Both the position numbers and the translations under genes were made by a program. This document shows, piece by piece, positions 7,676-18,900 of a stretch of 42,110 bases of DNA. Each line of letters opens with the position of its first letter. Position 1 is the first letter of the stretch. The notes under the pieces are model-generated. The model did no database searches, was not told where the DNA came from, and was given only the letters and a program-made list of their open reading frames with translations. Origin of the DNA: Salipiger bermudensis HTCC2601 (GTDB lineage Bacteria > Pseudomonadota > Alphaproteobacteria > Rhodobacterales > Rhodobacteraceae); the NCBI RefSeq assembly GCF_000153725.1, contig NZ_DS022276.1, positions 3,071,094 to 3,113,203 of the forward strand, read 5' to 3'.

Positions 7676-9052
7676 ATGGACGTTCTTCTTCTCTTCGTTT
7701 CCGTCATCGGCCTGATGCTGATCGGCGTGCCGATCGCCGTGTCGCTCGGCCTGTCGTCGATCGTCTTCCTGCTGGTGCTGTCGGACACGTCCCTGGCCTC
7801 GGTGGCGCAGAGCTTCTTCCAGGCCATGGCCGGGCACTACACCCTGCTGGCGATCCCGTTCTTCATCCTGGCCTCGAGCTTCATGTCCACGGGCGGCGTG
7901 GCACGGCGGATCATCCGCTTCTCGATCGCGCTGGTGGGCCACATGCATGGCGGCCTCGCCATTGCCGGCGTCTTCGCCTGCATGCTCTTCGCCGCGCTCT
8001 CGGGCAGCTCGCCCGCGACCGTGGTGGCCATCGGCTCCATCGTCATCGCCGGCATGCGCCAGGTGGGTTACACCAAGGACTTCGCAGCCGGCGTCATCGC
8101 CAACGCGGGCACGCTGGGCATCCTGATCCCGCCGTCGATCGTTATGGTGGTCTACGCCTCCGCGACCGACGTCTCGGTGGGCCGGATGTTCCTCGCCGGG
8201 GTGATCCCGGGCCTGATGGCCGGCACCATGCTGATGATCACCATCTACGCCATCGCGCGGGTCAAGAACCTGCCCAAGGGCGAGTGGCTGGGCTGGGGCG
8301 AGGTGCTGTCCTCGGGCCGGGACGCGCTCTGGGGCCTGTTCCTGATCGTGATCATCCTGGGCGGCATCTATGGCGGCATCTTCACGCCGACCGAGGCGGC
8401 TGCGGTGGCGGCGGTCTACGCCTTCTTCATCGCCAACTTCGTCTACCGCGACATGGGCCCGCTGGCGGGCCGGGACGGCGAGCGCAACCTCACGCTGCTG
8501 CGCAAGCCGATCGCGCTGGTGACCGCGTTCTTCCACCGCGACACCCGCGACACGCTGTTCGACGCCGGAAAGCTGACGATCACGCTGATGTTCATCATCG
8601 CCAACGCGCTGATCCTCAAGCACGTGCTGACCGACGAGCAGATCCCGCAGCAGATCGCGGCGGCGATGCTCGACGCTGGCCTCGGCCCGGTGATGTTCCT
8701 GGTGATCGTCAACGTGATCCTGCTGATCGGTGGCCAGTTCATGGAGCCCTCGGGCCTCTTGGTGATCGTCGCGCCGCTGGTGTTCCCGATCGCCATCGAG
8801 CTCGGCATCGACCCGATCCATCTCGGCATCATCATGGTGGTCAACATGGAGATCGGCATGATCACCCCGCCGGTCGGCCTGAACCTCTTCGTGACCTCGG
8901 GCGTTGCCGGCATGCCGATGATGAGCGTGGTGCGCGCCGCACTTCCCTTCCTCGCGGTGCTCTTCGTGTTCCTGATCATGGTGACCTACATCCCGATCCT
9001 GTCGACCTGGTTGCCGACCACCTTCATGGGGCCGGAGATCATCACCCGCTGA
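7676..9052 (+). CDS. dctM: TRAP transporter large permease subunit DctM
   Basis: A 458-residue inner-membrane transport subunit using the ion gradient to import C4-dicarboxylates delivered by DctP. It has about twelve hydrophobic segments and the characteristic DctM signatures: LLAIPFFILASSFM, GSSPATVVAIGSI, GTLGILIPPSI, a central PTEAAAVAAVYAF and the C-terminal MITPPVGLNLFVTSG, the second half of the inverted repeat. It begins 4 nt after the dctQ stop and ends the operon before a strong hairpin terminator. Confidence 0.96.
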   Translation: MDVLLLFVSVIGLMLIGVPIAVSLGLSSIVFLLVLSDTSLASVAQSFFQAMAGHYTLLAIPFFILASSFMSTGGVARRIIRFSIALVGHMHGGLAIAGVFACMLFAALSGSSPATVVAIGSIVIAGMRQVGYTKDFAAGVIANAGTLGILIPPSIVMVVYASATDVSVGRMFLAGVIPGLMAGTMLMITIYAIARVKNLPKGEWLGWGEVLSSGRDALWGLFLIVIILGGIYGGIFTPTEAAAVAAVYAFFIANFVYRDMGPLAGRDGERNLTLLRKPIALVTAFFHRDTRDTLFDAGKLTITLMFIIANALILKHVLTDEQIPQQIAAAMLDAGLGPVMFLVIVNVILLIGGQFMEPSGLLVIVAPLVFPIAIELGIDPIHLGIIMVVNMEIGMITPPVGLNLFVTSGVAGMPMMSVVRAALPFLAVLFVFLIMVTYIPILSTWLPTTFMGPEIITR

Positions 9053-9079
9053 TCCGGGGACGAGATCGCTGAAACGAGA

Positions 9080-9108
9080 AACGGCGCCCTGCTTCGGGGC
9101 GCCGTTTT
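9080..9108 (+). terminator. Terminator after dctPQM
   Basis: ACGGCGCCC (9081-9089) pairs with GGGCGCCGT (9097-9105) around a 7-nt loop and ends in TTTT. The mirror side carries AAA, so it may also act on convergent tpiA transcripts. Confidence 0.85.
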
Positions 9109-9127
9109 GCGTGGAGAGGGCGGGATC

Positions 9128-9146
9128 GCCTCCGGCGGGAGTATTT
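9128..9146. repeat. Dispersed intergenic repeat, GCCTCCGGCGGGAGTATTT type
   Basis: The 19-bp word is identical to 22306-22324, and its complement AAATACTCC resembles the starts of the elements at 15033 and 17404. It lies between dctM and tpiA and is followed by an A/G-rich stretch (AACATGAAGAAG), as is the 22306 copy (GACGAAGAGAAG). Confidence 0.65.
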
Positions 9147-9223
9147 GCCAACATGAAGAAGCAGGGGGCAGCGCACCACACCCCTGCTTCTCTACGTTTC
9201 TAAATACTCAAAATCCGAAGCTG

Positions 9224-9973
9224 TCAGCTTGCTGCGGCGTTCAGGGCCTCGATGATCGGCACGAAATCCGCGGCCTTCAACGAGGCGCCGCCCACCAGCG
9301 CGCCGTCGACATTGGAGACCGCGAAGATCTCCTCGGCGTTCGACGCCTTGACCGAGCCGCCGTAGAGAAGCCGCACCGAGCGGCCCACGCCCTCGCCGAA
9401 GCGTTTCTCGAGCCGGGCGCGCATGAAGTCATGCACCTCGCCGATCTGGTCGGTGGTGGGCACCTTGCCGGTGCCGATGGCCCAGATCGGCTCGTAGGCG
9501 ATGACGAGATTGTGGCCGGTGGCGCCGTCGGGCACCGACTTGGCGAGCTGGCCGCCGATGATGTCGAGCGTGTTCGACGCTTCGCGCTCCTCGAGGCTCT
9601 CGCCCACGCAGAGCACAACCATCAGCCCGGCCTCCCAAGCCGCCTCGCACTTCGCGCGCACGTCCTCGTCGTGTTCGTCATGGTCGGTGCGGCGCTCGGA
9701 ATGGCCGAGGATCACGTAGGTCGCGCCGGCATCCTTCAGCATTCCGGCTGACACGTCGCCGGTATGGGCGCCGGAGGCGCTCGCGTGGCAATCCTGACCG
9801 CCGATGGCGATGTCCCCGGAGGCGGCTCCGGAAGCGGCGGCGACCAGCGTGGCCGGCGGGCAGATCAGCACCTCGGAGGCGCCCTTGGCGGCCTCCGCCA
9901 TGCCCTCGAGTTCCGAAAGCGAGGCTTTCAGACCGTTCATCTTCCAGTTGCCGGCGGCGAGTTTCGTGCGCAT
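9224..9973 (-). CDS. tpiA: Triosephosphate isomerase
   Basis: Interconverts dihydroxyacetone phosphate and glyceraldehyde 3-phosphate. The 249-residue length and all catalytic parts match the family: N9-W-K11 near the N-terminus, electrophile H91 in VILGHSERR, catalytic base E161 in [11 protein letters not shown] (the flexible loop follows) and the phosphate-binding LLYGGSV and GALVGGAS loops. A GGGAGA ribosome site precedes the ATG. It is transcribed alone on the minus strand, convergent with dctM. The GHSERR signature makes the assignment secure. Confidence 0.98.
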   Translation of the reverse strand: MRTKLAAGNWKMNGLKASLSELEGMAEAAKGASEVLICPPATLVAAASGAASGDIAIGGQDCHASASGAHTGDVSAGMLKDAGATYVILGHSERRTDHDEHDEDVRAKCEAAWEAGLMVVLCVGESLEEREASNTLDIIGGQLAKSVPDGATGHNLVIAYEPIWAIGTGKVPTTDQIGEVHDFMRARLEKRFGEGVGRSVRLLYGGSVKASNAEEIFAVSNVDGALVGGASLKAADFVPIIEALNAAAS

Positions 9974-10094
9974 GGTCTCTCCCTTATTCGGTGTGCGCCC
10001 ATCATCGGGGGCGGGGCGGCGGCGTCAAGGGCGCCGCCCGGGGAGAAATGACGCAGGGGCCTGATTTTGCAAGGGTCCGGCCAGCCCCGGAGCA

Positions 10095-10475
10095 TCAGTT
10101 GGCCTGACGGTCGGCCTCGAGCTCGTCGAGATCCTTGAACTTGATCGATTCGCCGCAGCCGCAGGCGTCGGCGACGTTGGGGTTGTTGAACTGAAAGCCC
10201 GACTCGAGCAGCGAGACCTGGTAGTCGATCTCGGTGCCGAAGAGGAACATCTGCGCCATCGGCGCGATCATCACGCGGGCGCCGTCCTGTTCAACGACCT
10301 CGTCATTGCCGTCGGCGGTGTCGACGAACTCCATGGTGTATTCCATGCCGGCGCAGCCGCCCTTCTTGACACCGATGCGCAGCCCGGCGCGCCCGTCGCG
10401 CTCCATCAGCTTGCGCACCTGCGTCACTGCGGCAGTGGTCATGGTGACAGCCTGTTTGCCTGGAATGCCGAACAT
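10095..10475 (-). CDS. A-type iron-sulfur cluster carrier (HesB/IscA/ErpA family)
   Basis: A 126-residue Fe-S cluster carrier that binds clusters through three conserved cysteines, seen here as C41 (KKGGCAGMEY) and C105/C107 (ACGCGES). The core Fe-S biogenesis fold is complete; a C-terminal tail of about 15 residues rich in Asp/Glu follows. An AGGAGA site lies just upstream of the ATG. No isc or suf cluster is adjacent, but a SufT-like gene lies about 2.5 kb away on the same strand. The sequence does not separate ErpA-like from IscA/SufA-like roles. Confidence 0.93.
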   Translation of the reverse strand: MFGIPGKQAVTMTTAAVTQVRKLMERDGRAGLRIGVKKGGCAGMEYTMEFVDTADGNDEVVEQDGARVMIAPMAQMFLFGTEIDYQVSLLESGFQFNNPNVADACGCGESIKFKDLDELEADRQAN

Positions 10476-10562
10476 TTCGCGTCTCCTTATTCACCAGCCA
10501 AGGTAATATGCCAGCCCTGCCGTCACAAGGGGGCGGCGGGGGGCGTCCTTGTGCGCCAGCGC

Positions 10563-11126
10563 TCAGGTCTCTTTCGCAGCAGCGCGCAGCGGTCTTGCCG
10601 GGTTTCCGGCCACGGTGGCGCCCGGGGCCACGTCGCGCGTCACCACAGCGCCGGCGCCGATCACCGCGTCATCGCCGATGCGGACGCCGGGCAGGAGGAT
10701 CGCGCCGCCGCCGATCCAGACGTTTGCGCCGATGGTGATGGCCCGCCCGCATTCGAGCCCCGCGTCGCGGGTGGCGCCGTCGCGCGGGTGATCGGCGGTG
10801 AGGATCTGGACGTAGGGGCCGATCTGGGTCTTGGCGCCGATGCGGATCGGGCAGACGTCGAGGCAGACACAGCCGTAATTGAAGAACACGCCCTCTGCGA
10901 GGTGAATGTTGTAGCCGTAATCGACGTGGAACGGTGCCCTGAGCGCCACCGCCTCGGGGCAGGTTCCGAGGAGCTGCCGCAACAATCCCGGCCGGGCATC
11001 ATCGCCGTAGATGGTGGCGTTGTACTCCGACATAAGCCTCTGTGCGCGCTTGCGGTCGGCGGCAAGCTCGGGATCACCGGGATCATAGAGATCGCCGGCC
11101 ATCATCTTCTGCTTCTCGGTTGTCAT
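10563..11126 (-). CDS. Sugar O-acetyltransferase (maltose acetyltransferase/NodL type)
   Basis: A 187-residue left-handed beta-helix acetyltransferase using acetyl-CoA. The N-terminal Mac segment has MMAGDLYDPGDPEL and RAQRLMSEYN. Hexapeptide repeats run from about residue 75 (NIHLAEGVFFNYGCVCLD) to 175 (VWIGGGAILLPGVRIGDDAVIGAGAVVTRDV). The likely catalytic histidine is in LTADHPRD. The tail VAGNPARPLR is typical. The acceptor sugar cannot be assigned from sequence. It stands alone between the Fe-S carrier and a mechanosensitive channel gene, all minus strand. Confidence 0.9.
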   Translation of the reverse strand: MTTEKQKMMAGDLYDPGDPELAADRKRAQRLMSEYNATIYGDDARPGLLRQLLGTCPEAVALRAPFHVDYGYNIHLAEGVFFNYGCVCLDVCPIRIGAKTQIGPYVQILTADHPRDGATRDAGLECGRAITIGANVWIGGGAILLPGVRIGDDAVIGAGAVVTRDVAPGATVAGNPARPLRAAAKET

Positions 11127-11191
11127 GCCGCCCTCCGCCGCTGCGAGACCCCGAGCCTGTCAAAGCCCGGGGCAGGGCGCAATGGCGACGC

Positions 11192-12862
11192 TCAGGCGGC
11201 CTCGGCGGGCGTGGCCTCGGGGAAGATCGCCTGCGCCTCGTCGTCAAGCTTGCGCGCCTCCTTGAGCAGCGCCTCGCGCACCTCGCAGGCCATGGTCCAG
11301 GCGAGGTTGGGATCGGGGGTCGGCACGAGGAAGACCACCTCCTGCCCGAACACGTCGTGGCCCTTGACGTAGACGCCGCGGTCCTCGGCGCGGTCCTCGG
11401 GAACGTCCATGTCGTCGAGGATCTGTTCGTATTTCCTGCGCAGCGCTTCGATATCGGCCTTGTGCGACAACCGCAGCACCACCTGTTCGATCAGGAAATG
11501 CTCCTTCATGGTCCAGTTCTCGAACGGCTCGGAAACGAAGTCCACCACCGGCACCACCAGCCGCGAACCGGTCCAGACGCGCAGCTGCACGAAGGTGAAG
11601 TGGATGCGCTCCACGGTGCAGAAGCGACCCTGGTAGATCACCTTGTCGCCGATTCGGGCCGACTGGTTCAGGGCGATCTGGAGCGACGCCATGATATTGG
11701 TGAGCACGTTTCGCCCGGCATAGGCGAGAATGATGGTCGCCGTACCGGCACCGGCCAGCAGCGACACCCCGAGCGAGCGCATCACGCTGGCCTCGTTGAT
11801 GGTGATGCCGGCCCCGACTAGCACCACGATGACGATCACCGCGCGACGCGCTGCCGAGATCCGCGTGGCGACGTTGCGGCGCTGCTCCATGCCGTCGCCC
11901 ATGGCGGCGAGTTCCTCGTCGTCGAAGTTCACCAGCCGCGACAGGATCACGTCGGCGACGTTGACGATGAGCCAGAGCGTGGCGACCACGAAGCCGAGGA
12001 TGATCAGCGGCGACAGGACGGTATCGATGCGGCCGGAGAACACGAAGACCTTGCTGGTCAGCACCGACATGGTCAGCGTCACCACGGCCAGCGTCAGCGG
12101 ACCGCGGGTGGCCACCAGCATCGAGGTCGGCGAGTCGCGATGGGTGCGGCCGAGCCCCTTGGACATCGCCTTGTTGAACAGGAAGCCCACCAGCGTGGTG
12201 ATCAGAACCACCAGCGGGAAGGCGCCCACCTCGTACCAGCGCAGGCCCCAAAAGGCCTTCTGGCGCAAGGGCTCGGGCAGCATGAGCTCGAACTCGGTCG
12301 GTCCGTAGGCCTCGGCCAGCGCCGGAAGCGACATCACGGTCTGCCGCGACACCAGCCAGACCGGCTCGCCGACCGCAGGCTTGATTCGATTGATGCGGAT
12401 TGGCACCGGACGGTCGCCAAGCTTGACGTACCAAAGCAGCAGCGAGCGCCGCGGCTCGCCCGCCATCGGCGCGTCGGTGGTACGTGCATCGACGGCGTCG
12501 GGCCTGTCGCGCAGGTCGTACCAGTCGATGATGATGCGGCGATCGAGCAGAGTGGCGAACTGCTCGGCGCGTTCTGGGCCGACCTTGGCCTGCTCGTCGG
12601 GCGGGATCGCCGAGAGGTCGAGCATGTGCGCCGCCTGGCCCCACTCCTCGGCGTCGGCCCGGAACAGGAAACTCTCGAGGCTCGAGCGCGGCGTGGTGCG
12701 GTCGATATTGCCGGGCGGCGCGCCGAGGCCGGGATTCACCTCGGTGACACGATACCAAGAGTCGAGGCCGCTTTGCTCCTGCGCGTGCGCGCCGGGCGCC
12801 TGCAGGAGCAGCACGGTCAGCGCGCAGAGGGCGGGGAGGAGGGTACGGACAAGCTGCAGCAT
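11192..12862 (-). CDS. Mechanosensitive ion channel, MscS family, with N-terminal periplasmic domain
   Basis: A 556-residue MscS-superfamily channel, larger than E. coli MscS. The signal peptide is at about residues 1-28 (cleavage near AHA-Q). A periplasmic domain of about 180 residues follows, then hydrophobic segments near 210-230, 250-275, 285-310 and 340-365. The pore helix and MscS beta domain lie at about 370-455 (LAGAGTATIILAYAGRNVLTN, then ARIGDKVIYQGRFCTVERI and RLVVPVVDFVSEPFENWT). A C-terminal alpha-beta domain ends in an acidic tail. The ATG at 12862 gives a clean signal peptide; a TTG three codons earlier (12871) is an alternative. Likely role: release of turgor at hypo-osmotic shock. 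Confidence 0.9.
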   Translation of the reverse strand: MLQLVRTLLPALCALTVLLLQAPGAHAQEQSGLDSWYRVTEVNPGLGAPPGNIDRTTPRSSLESFLFRADAEEWGQAAHMLDLSAIPPDEQAKVGPERAEQFATLLDRRIIIDWYDLRDRPDAVDARTTDAPMAGEPRRSLLLWYVKLGDRPVPIRINRIKPAVGEPVWLVSRQTVMSLPALAEAYGPTEFELMLPEPLRQKAFWGLRWYEVGAFPLVVLITTLVGFLFNKAMSKGLGRTHRDSPTSMLVATRGPLTLAVVTLTMSVLTSKVFVFSGRIDTVLSPLIILGFVVATLWLIVNVADVILSRLVNFDDEELAAMGDGMEQRRNVATRISAARRAVIVIVVLVGAGITINEASVMRSLGVSLLAGAGTATIILAYAGRNVLTNIMASLQIALNQSARIGDKVIYQGRFCTVERIHFTFVQLRVWTGSRLVVPVVDFVSEPFENWTMKEHFLIEQVVLRLSHKADIEALRRKYEQILDDMDVPEDRAEDRGVYVKGHDVFGQEVVFLVPTPDPNLAWTMACEVREALLKEARKLDDEAQAIFPEATPAEAA

Positions 12863-12904
12863 CGCGATCAAACGGCGAATGCGGCCGGTTCGTTCCCGTT
12901 TGTG

Positions 12905-12941
12905 GTAAAATAAAACCGCCGGCCTCTGGCGGGGCCGGCGG
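12905..12941 (-). terminator. Terminator of the SufT-like gene (minus strand)
   Basis: CCGCCGGCC (12916-12924) and GGCCGGCGG (12933-12941) form the stem. On the minus strand it is followed by TTTTATTTT. It begins just after the stop codon at 12947-12949. Confidence 0.8.
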
Positions 12942-12946
12942 GCGGT

Positions 12947-13303
12947 TTACATGAAGCCGAGCTCGAGGCGGGCCTCGTCGCTCATCATGTCCATGCCCCA
13001 GGGCGGGTCGAACACCATCTCGACATCGACCTCCTTCACGCCGGGGACGGCGCCGACCGCATCCTGCACCCAGCCCGGCATCTCGCCGGCGACGGGGCAA
13101 CCCGGCGCGGTCAGGGTCATGATGACCTTCACGGCGTTCTCGGCGTCGATCTCGATCGTGTAGATCAGGCCGAGATCGAAGATGTTGACCGGAATCTCCG
13201 GGTCATAGACCGAACGGCACGCTTCGACGCATGCCTCGTGCAGCGGGTGCTCGGTCGAGGAGGGCGCGATCAGCGGGGCGCCTTCGAGCGGTGCGTCATC
13301 CAT
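12947..13303 (-). CDS. SufT/MIP18-like (DUF59) iron-sulfur assembly protein
   Basis: A 118-residue MIP18-family protein. It shows the three family motifs in order: YDPEIPVNIFDLGLIY (about 33-48), MTLTAPGCPVAGEMP with the conserved cysteine at about 69, and VFDPPWGMDMMS near the C-terminus. Members such as SufT assist Fe-S cluster maturation. A variable N-terminus of about 20 residues precedes the domain. It lies alone on the minus strand with its own terminator. Gene linkage to suf is not visible here, so PaaD-type roles cannot be excluded, but no phenylacetate genes are present. Confidence 0.9.
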   Translation of the reverse strand: MDDAPLEGAPLIAPSSTEHPLHEACVEACRSVYDPEIPVNIFDLGLIYTIEIDAENAVKVIMTLTAPGCPVAGEMPGWVQDAVGAVPGVKEVDVEMVFDPPWGMDMMSDEARLELGFM

Positions 13304-13398
13304 GGCCTGTCCTTTGTCTGCTTTCCTGAGGGATTATATAGGAAATCAGACCGGGAGGGTAAAGGCCGCAACCGCATGTGCCGCCTGTGCGGAGCCGC

Positions 13399-14298
13399 TC
13401 ACAGCACGTGCGTGGCGATCCAGTGCCGCACCGTCTCGAGCCGGCCGCGTGCCACCGGGATAACGCTCTCGTCGGTGAGGCGCAGCACCGGTTTGCCGGC
13501 GTCCCGCCCGAGCTCGCGCACCGAGTGCCGAGGCACCCACCAGGAGCGGTGCGGCTGGATGCCGTCCTCGTCCCGGGTCTGGGCGACGATATCCGAAAGT
13601 CGCGCGCGTTGGCTCAGGGTGCCGTGATGCATGCGCACGTGGACGTGATGCTCGCGCGCCTCGATGACCGAGACCTCGCCGAGGGAAATCGGCTGCGATC
13701 CGATGTGTATCTTGCGGTCTTCCGAGTCGGGGGCAGGCTCGGCGAAACCGGGCTCGGCGCTTGCCGCGTTCTGGGGCGCCGGGGCCGGCGCGGCCGCGCG
13801 GTCCGGCGTGGTCGCGGAAGAGGCCACCCTCGGCAGCACGAAACGCGTGAAGATGGTCTCGAACATGATCACCGTCACCGCGACATACCAGATGCGTTTC
13901 AGAAGCAGCGGGCGCAGCGCGTCGCCTGCGGCCCAGCTCAGGCTCGTCTCCATCGCCACGAGGGTCGGGGCAAACGCCAGAAGGCTGACCACAGGCCAAT
14001 AGATCGCGGGCTCGGTGCGCCCGCTGAGGTAGCGCAGCGCCGCCAGCCCGAGCATGATCGCGGCGTGAACGCAGATGTAGAGGATGAAGGCCGCCACCCA
14101 GGCAATCGCATAGAGTCCCAGCGGCACCGACGCGAACAAGTGACTCGGATCGGAGACCAGCAGAATCACCAGCACGAATCCAAGATAGATCCACGTCAGG
14201 CGATGTTCGAACAGCGCCAGGAATTGCCGGATGCTCAGGTCGATTGGCTCCAGCGTGGTGGCCCGCAGGTTCAGATTGGTTCGAAGAAAATCATGCAC
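13399..14298 (-). CDS. Membrane-anchored LytTR-type DNA-binding protein
   Basis: A 299-residue predicted membrane regulator. Four hydrophobic segments occupy about residues 35-52, 58-82, 100-118 and 135-155. A linker rich in Ala/Pro spans about 160-190. The C-terminal LytTR DNA-binding domain (about 195-297) has the strand pattern ISLGEVSVIEAREHHVHVRM, the RSWWVPRHSVREL segment and PVARGRLETVRHW. It starts with GTG at 14298. No histidine kinase is adjacent; the membrane part may itself sense the signal. The target genes are unknown. Confidence 0.85.
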   Translation of the reverse strand: MHDFLRTNLNLRATTLEPIDLSIRQFLALFEHRLTWIYLGFVLVILLVSDPSHLFASVPLGLYAIAWVAAFILYICVHAAIMLGLAALRYLSGRTEPAIYWPVVSLLAFAPTLVAMETSLSWAAGDALRPLLLKRIWYVAVTVIMFETIFTRFVLPRVASSATTPDRAAAPAPAPQNAASAEPGFAEPAPDSEDRKIHIGSQPISLGEVSVIEAREHHVHVRMHHGTLSQRARLSDIVAQTRDEDGIQPHRSWWVPRHSVRELGRDAGKPVLRLTDESVIPVARGRLETVRHWIATHVL

Positions 14299-14634
14299 GT
14301 CAAAATATCCGGCTCAACTGCGCCTGGCTCAGAAATGCATGCGATTGTCAGGGAAATCAAGGCGCTCCACGGGCGGTGACGCAAGCCATAGGGGGAGGCG
14401 TGGTACGCTTGGTCAGGGCATGTGCCGGCCGGGGGCGCGCACCCACGTGGCTCTCTGACGGCACAGGATCATTTCGCGAGGGGCGGCCCGGTCCCTGCCG
14501 TGCATCAAGTCGCGCTCATGACCATGGGGCAGCGCCGAGGGCGGGGCGTCCCCGGCGCCCGCGCGGGTCCGGCGCCTCGTGGCAAATATCTGTTAACCCA
14601 AGAAAATATGGCGATCCAAGCTCGTGGGGCAGGG

Positions 14635-14660
14635 GCCGGGAAGCGGGGCTCCCGGCTTTT
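14635..14660 (+). terminator. Orphan intrinsic terminator upstream of the tRNAs
   Basis: GCCGGGA (14635-14641) pairs with TCCCGGC (14650-14656) and is followed by TTTT. No plus-strand gene precedes it, so it may end a short unannotated transcript or insulate the tRNA promoter. Confidence 0.55.
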
Positions 14661-14694
14661 CTGAGAAAATGCACATTTCCCTCGCCGAAACCGC

Positions 14695-14723
14695 TTGACG
14701 GCATCCGGACCTCCGCCTAGAAG
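14695..14723 (+). promoter_or_regulatory. Sigma-70-type promoter of the tRNA-Asp pair
   Basis: TTGACG (14695-14700), a 17-bp spacer and TAGAAG (14718-14723). It is well placed about 40 bp before the first tRNA. Confidence 0.75.
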
Positions 14724-14763
14724 GGCCTCCACGTTCGGGGAGGCACTCCTCGGAGGGCAGTGA

Positions 14764-14840
14764 GCGGTTGTAGCTCAGATGGTTAGAGTACCGGCCTGTC
14801 ACGCCGGGGGTCGCGGGTTCGAGCCCCGTCAACCGCGCCA
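14764..14840 (+). tRNA. tRNA-Asp (GTC)
   Basis: 77 nt including encoded CCA. The acceptor stem GCGGTTG pairs with CAACCGC. The anticodon stem CCGGC/GCCGG holds the loop CTGTCAC with anticodon GTC. The T arm has GGTTCGAGCC. It differs from the next copy by a single base in the D loop (A at 14779). Confidence 0.97.
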
Positions 14841-14874
14841 CCACTGCCCCCTAAGATGCCGCCCCGCGGAAAGC

Positions 14875-14951
14875 GCGGTTGTAGCTCAGTTGGTTAGAGT
14901 ACCGGCCTGTCACGCCGGGGGTCGCGGGTTCGAGCCCCGTCAACCGCGCCA
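14875..14951 (+). tRNA. tRNA-Asp (GTC), second copy
   Basis: Same structure and anticodon as the copy at 14764, with T at 14890 in the D loop. The copies start 111 nt apart and the 34-nt spacer has no promoter, so both are probably cut from one transcript. Confidence 0.97.
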
Positions 14952-15032
14952 CTTTCCCCACCCACGATGGACGAGAAAAATCACCCCCACCGGGGGCACC
15001 GGGCGTTCGCTCACGATCTTCTCTACGTCGTC

Positions 15033-15084
15033 AAATACTCCGGGGTGAATTGGCGCGCCTGCGCGCCAAGAGGGGCAGCGCCCC
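15033..15084. repeat. Dispersed intergenic element: AAATACTCCGGGG plus two hairpins
   Basis: AAATACTCCGGGG (15033-15045) is followed by the hairpin TTGGCGCG/CGCGCCAA (15050-15069) and then GGGGC/GCCCC (15072-15084). The element at 17404-17452 has the same order (ATAC core, hairpin, GGGGCAGCGCCCC). It lies between tRNA-Asp and obgE. Confidence 0.6.
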
Positions 15085-15139
15085 TTCGGCACGCACCCCC
15101 ACGCGCGCACCGCTTGAGAAACGCCGTCACGCAGGTTAA

Positions 15140-17307
<2,168 letters not shown>

Positions 17308-17403
17308 CCCACGGCCCGCCTGGCCCTGCCACGCGGATCGCCCTCCGAAACCCCGATGCGAGACGCGTGCCGCCCGCGCGCCCGCCCGTTCTTCTCTGGT
17401 TCG

Positions 17404-17452
17404 AAAATACCTCGGGGGAGTCGCAGCCCTGCTGCGACGGGGGCAGCGCCCC
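17404..17452. repeat. Dispersed intergenic element: AAAATACCTCGGGG plus two hairpins
   Basis: AAAATACCTCGGGG (17404-17417) is followed by the hairpin GTCGCAG/CTGCGAC and then GGGGGCAGCGCCCCC. It has the same architecture as 15033-15084. It lies between proB and proA and may act on shared mRNA. Confidence 0.55.
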
Positions 17453-17593
17453 CTCCTTGCGCCCGGGCTCAGACCGCGCGCCGCCGGGATCATCGCGGCG
17501 ATCTCTCCGGGGCTCCCAACTTCCCCTAGGCCCCGCCCGCGCGAGGCGCTATAGGGGAGCCCTCTGAAACCGGAACCCGAAGGGTGAACAGCG

Positions 17594-18859
17594 ATGAACG
17601 ACATGAGCGACATTCCCGCCGTCATGACCGAAATCGGCCGTCGTGCGAAAGCGGCCGCAGCCGAGCTCGCCTTCACCCCGCCAGCCCGCAAGACCGCGGC
17701 GCTCGAGGCCGCCGCCGACGCGGTCTGGGCCAACCGCGCGCAGATTATCGATGCCAATGCGCAGGATCTGCAATTCGGCCGCGACAAGGGGCTGACCGAC
17801 GCGATGATGGACCGCCTGCTGCTCGACGAGGGCCGCATCAGGGGCATCGTCGACGGCCTGCGCGCCATTGCCGGGCAGGACGATCCCGTGGGCAAGGTCA
17901 TCGCACAGTGGGAGCAGCCCAGCGGGCTGCAGATCGAGCGTGTGCGCACGCCGCTGGGCGTTGTGGGGGTGATCTACGAATCGCGCCCCAATGTGACCGC
18001 CGATGCGGGTGCGCTGTGCCTGAAATCGGGCAACGCGGTGATCCTGCGCGGTGGCTCCGAGAGCTTCCATTCCTCGCGCGCCATCCATGCCTGCCTCGTC
18101 GAGGGTCTGGTCAAGGCCGGCCTGCCGGAGGATGCGATCCAGCTCGTGCCGACCCGTGACCGCGGTGCGGTGACCGAGCTTTTGCAGATGACCGACTACG
18201 TCGACGTCATCGTGCCGCGCGGTGGCAAGGGGCTTGTCGGCCTCGTGCAGCGCGAGGCGCGGGTGCCGGTCTTTGCCCATCTCGAGGGCATCGTGCACAT
18301 CTACATCGATGCCTCGGCGGACCCGGTGAAGGCGTTGGCGGTGGTGCTCAACGCCAAGACCCGGCGCACCGGCATCTGCGGCGCTGCCGAGTGCCTGCTG
18401 ATCCACCGCGACGCGGTCGACACCATCGGGCAGGGGGTGATCCGCGCCCTGATCGAGGCCGGGGTCGAGGTGCGTGCCGATGCGGCGCTTCAGGCCATCG
18501 AGGGTACTTCGGCGGCCAGCGAAGAGGACTGGGGCCGCGAGTATCTCGACAGCATCATCGCCGCGAAGGTGGTCGAGGACGAGGATGCCGCCATCGCCCA
18601 TATCCGCGATTTCGGCTCGCATCACACCGACTGCATCCTCGCCGAGGACCCGGCGGCGGCCCAGCGCTTCATCGAGCGCGTCGACAGCGCGATCGTGATG
18701 GTCAACGCCTCGACCCAGTTCGCCGATGGAGGCGAGTTCGGCATGGGGGCCGAGATCGGCATTGCCACCGGGAAGATGCATGCCCGTGGCCCGGTGGGCG
18801 CCGAGCAGCTGACCTCGTTCAAATACGTGGTCCGTGCCGACGGCGCGCTGCGCTCCTGA
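17594..18859 (+). CDS. proA: Glutamate-5-semialdehyde dehydrogenase (gamma-glutamyl phosphate reductase)
   Basis: Second step of proline synthesis: NADPH-dependent reduction of gamma-glutamyl phosphate. 421 residues of the aldehyde dehydrogenase fold. Visible motifs are [33 protein letters not shown] (cut here for length in the family sense), [23 protein letters not shown] and [12 protein letters not shown] with catalytic cysteine 262. The C-terminus has [19 protein letters not shown]. The start at 17594 follows AAGGGTGA. It forms the proBA set with the upstream kinase. Confidence 0.97.
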   Translation: MNDMSDIPAVMTEIGRRAKAAAAELAFTPPARKTAALEAAADAVWANRAQIIDANAQDLQFGRDKGLTDAMMDRLLLDEGRIRGIVDGLRAIAGQDDPVGKVIAQWEQPSGLQIERVRTPLGVVGVIYESRPNVTADAGALCLKSGNAVILRGGSESFHSSRAIHACLVEGLVKAGLPEDAIQLVPTRDRGAVTELLQMTDYVDVIVPRGGKGLVGLVQREARVPVFAHLEGIVHIYIDASADPVKALAVVLNAKTRRTGICGAAECLLIHRDAVDTIGQGVIRALIEAGVEVRADAALQAIEGTSAASEEDWGREYLDSIIAAKVVEDEDAAIAHIRDFGSHHTDCILAEDPAAAQRFIERVDSAIVMVNASTQFADGGEFGMGAEIGIATGKMHARGPVGAEQLTSFKYVVRADGALRS

Positions 18860-18900
18860 CCGTCAGGGCAGGGTGTCGGGTCAGGTCGTCGGGATGGTGG

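Larger units (their letters stand above)
14299..14763. other. 465-bp stretch without a convincing gene
   Basis: Lies between the LytTR gene and the first tRNA-Asp. Open frames here lack coding character. It holds a plus-strand hairpin with a T-run at 14635-14660 and the tRNA promoter at 14695-14723. An AT-rich patch (about 14584-14610) contains TTAACCCAAG. Confidence 0.6.

Noticed and set aside
7613-9181. 522-residue minus-strand frame
   Set aside because: Antisense shadow of dctM, very rich in Asp, His and Arg, as expected of complementary GC-rich codons.
14422-14664. 80-residue plus-strand frame before the tRNAs
   Set aside because: No ribosome site, no known domain, and it overlaps the terminator hairpin.
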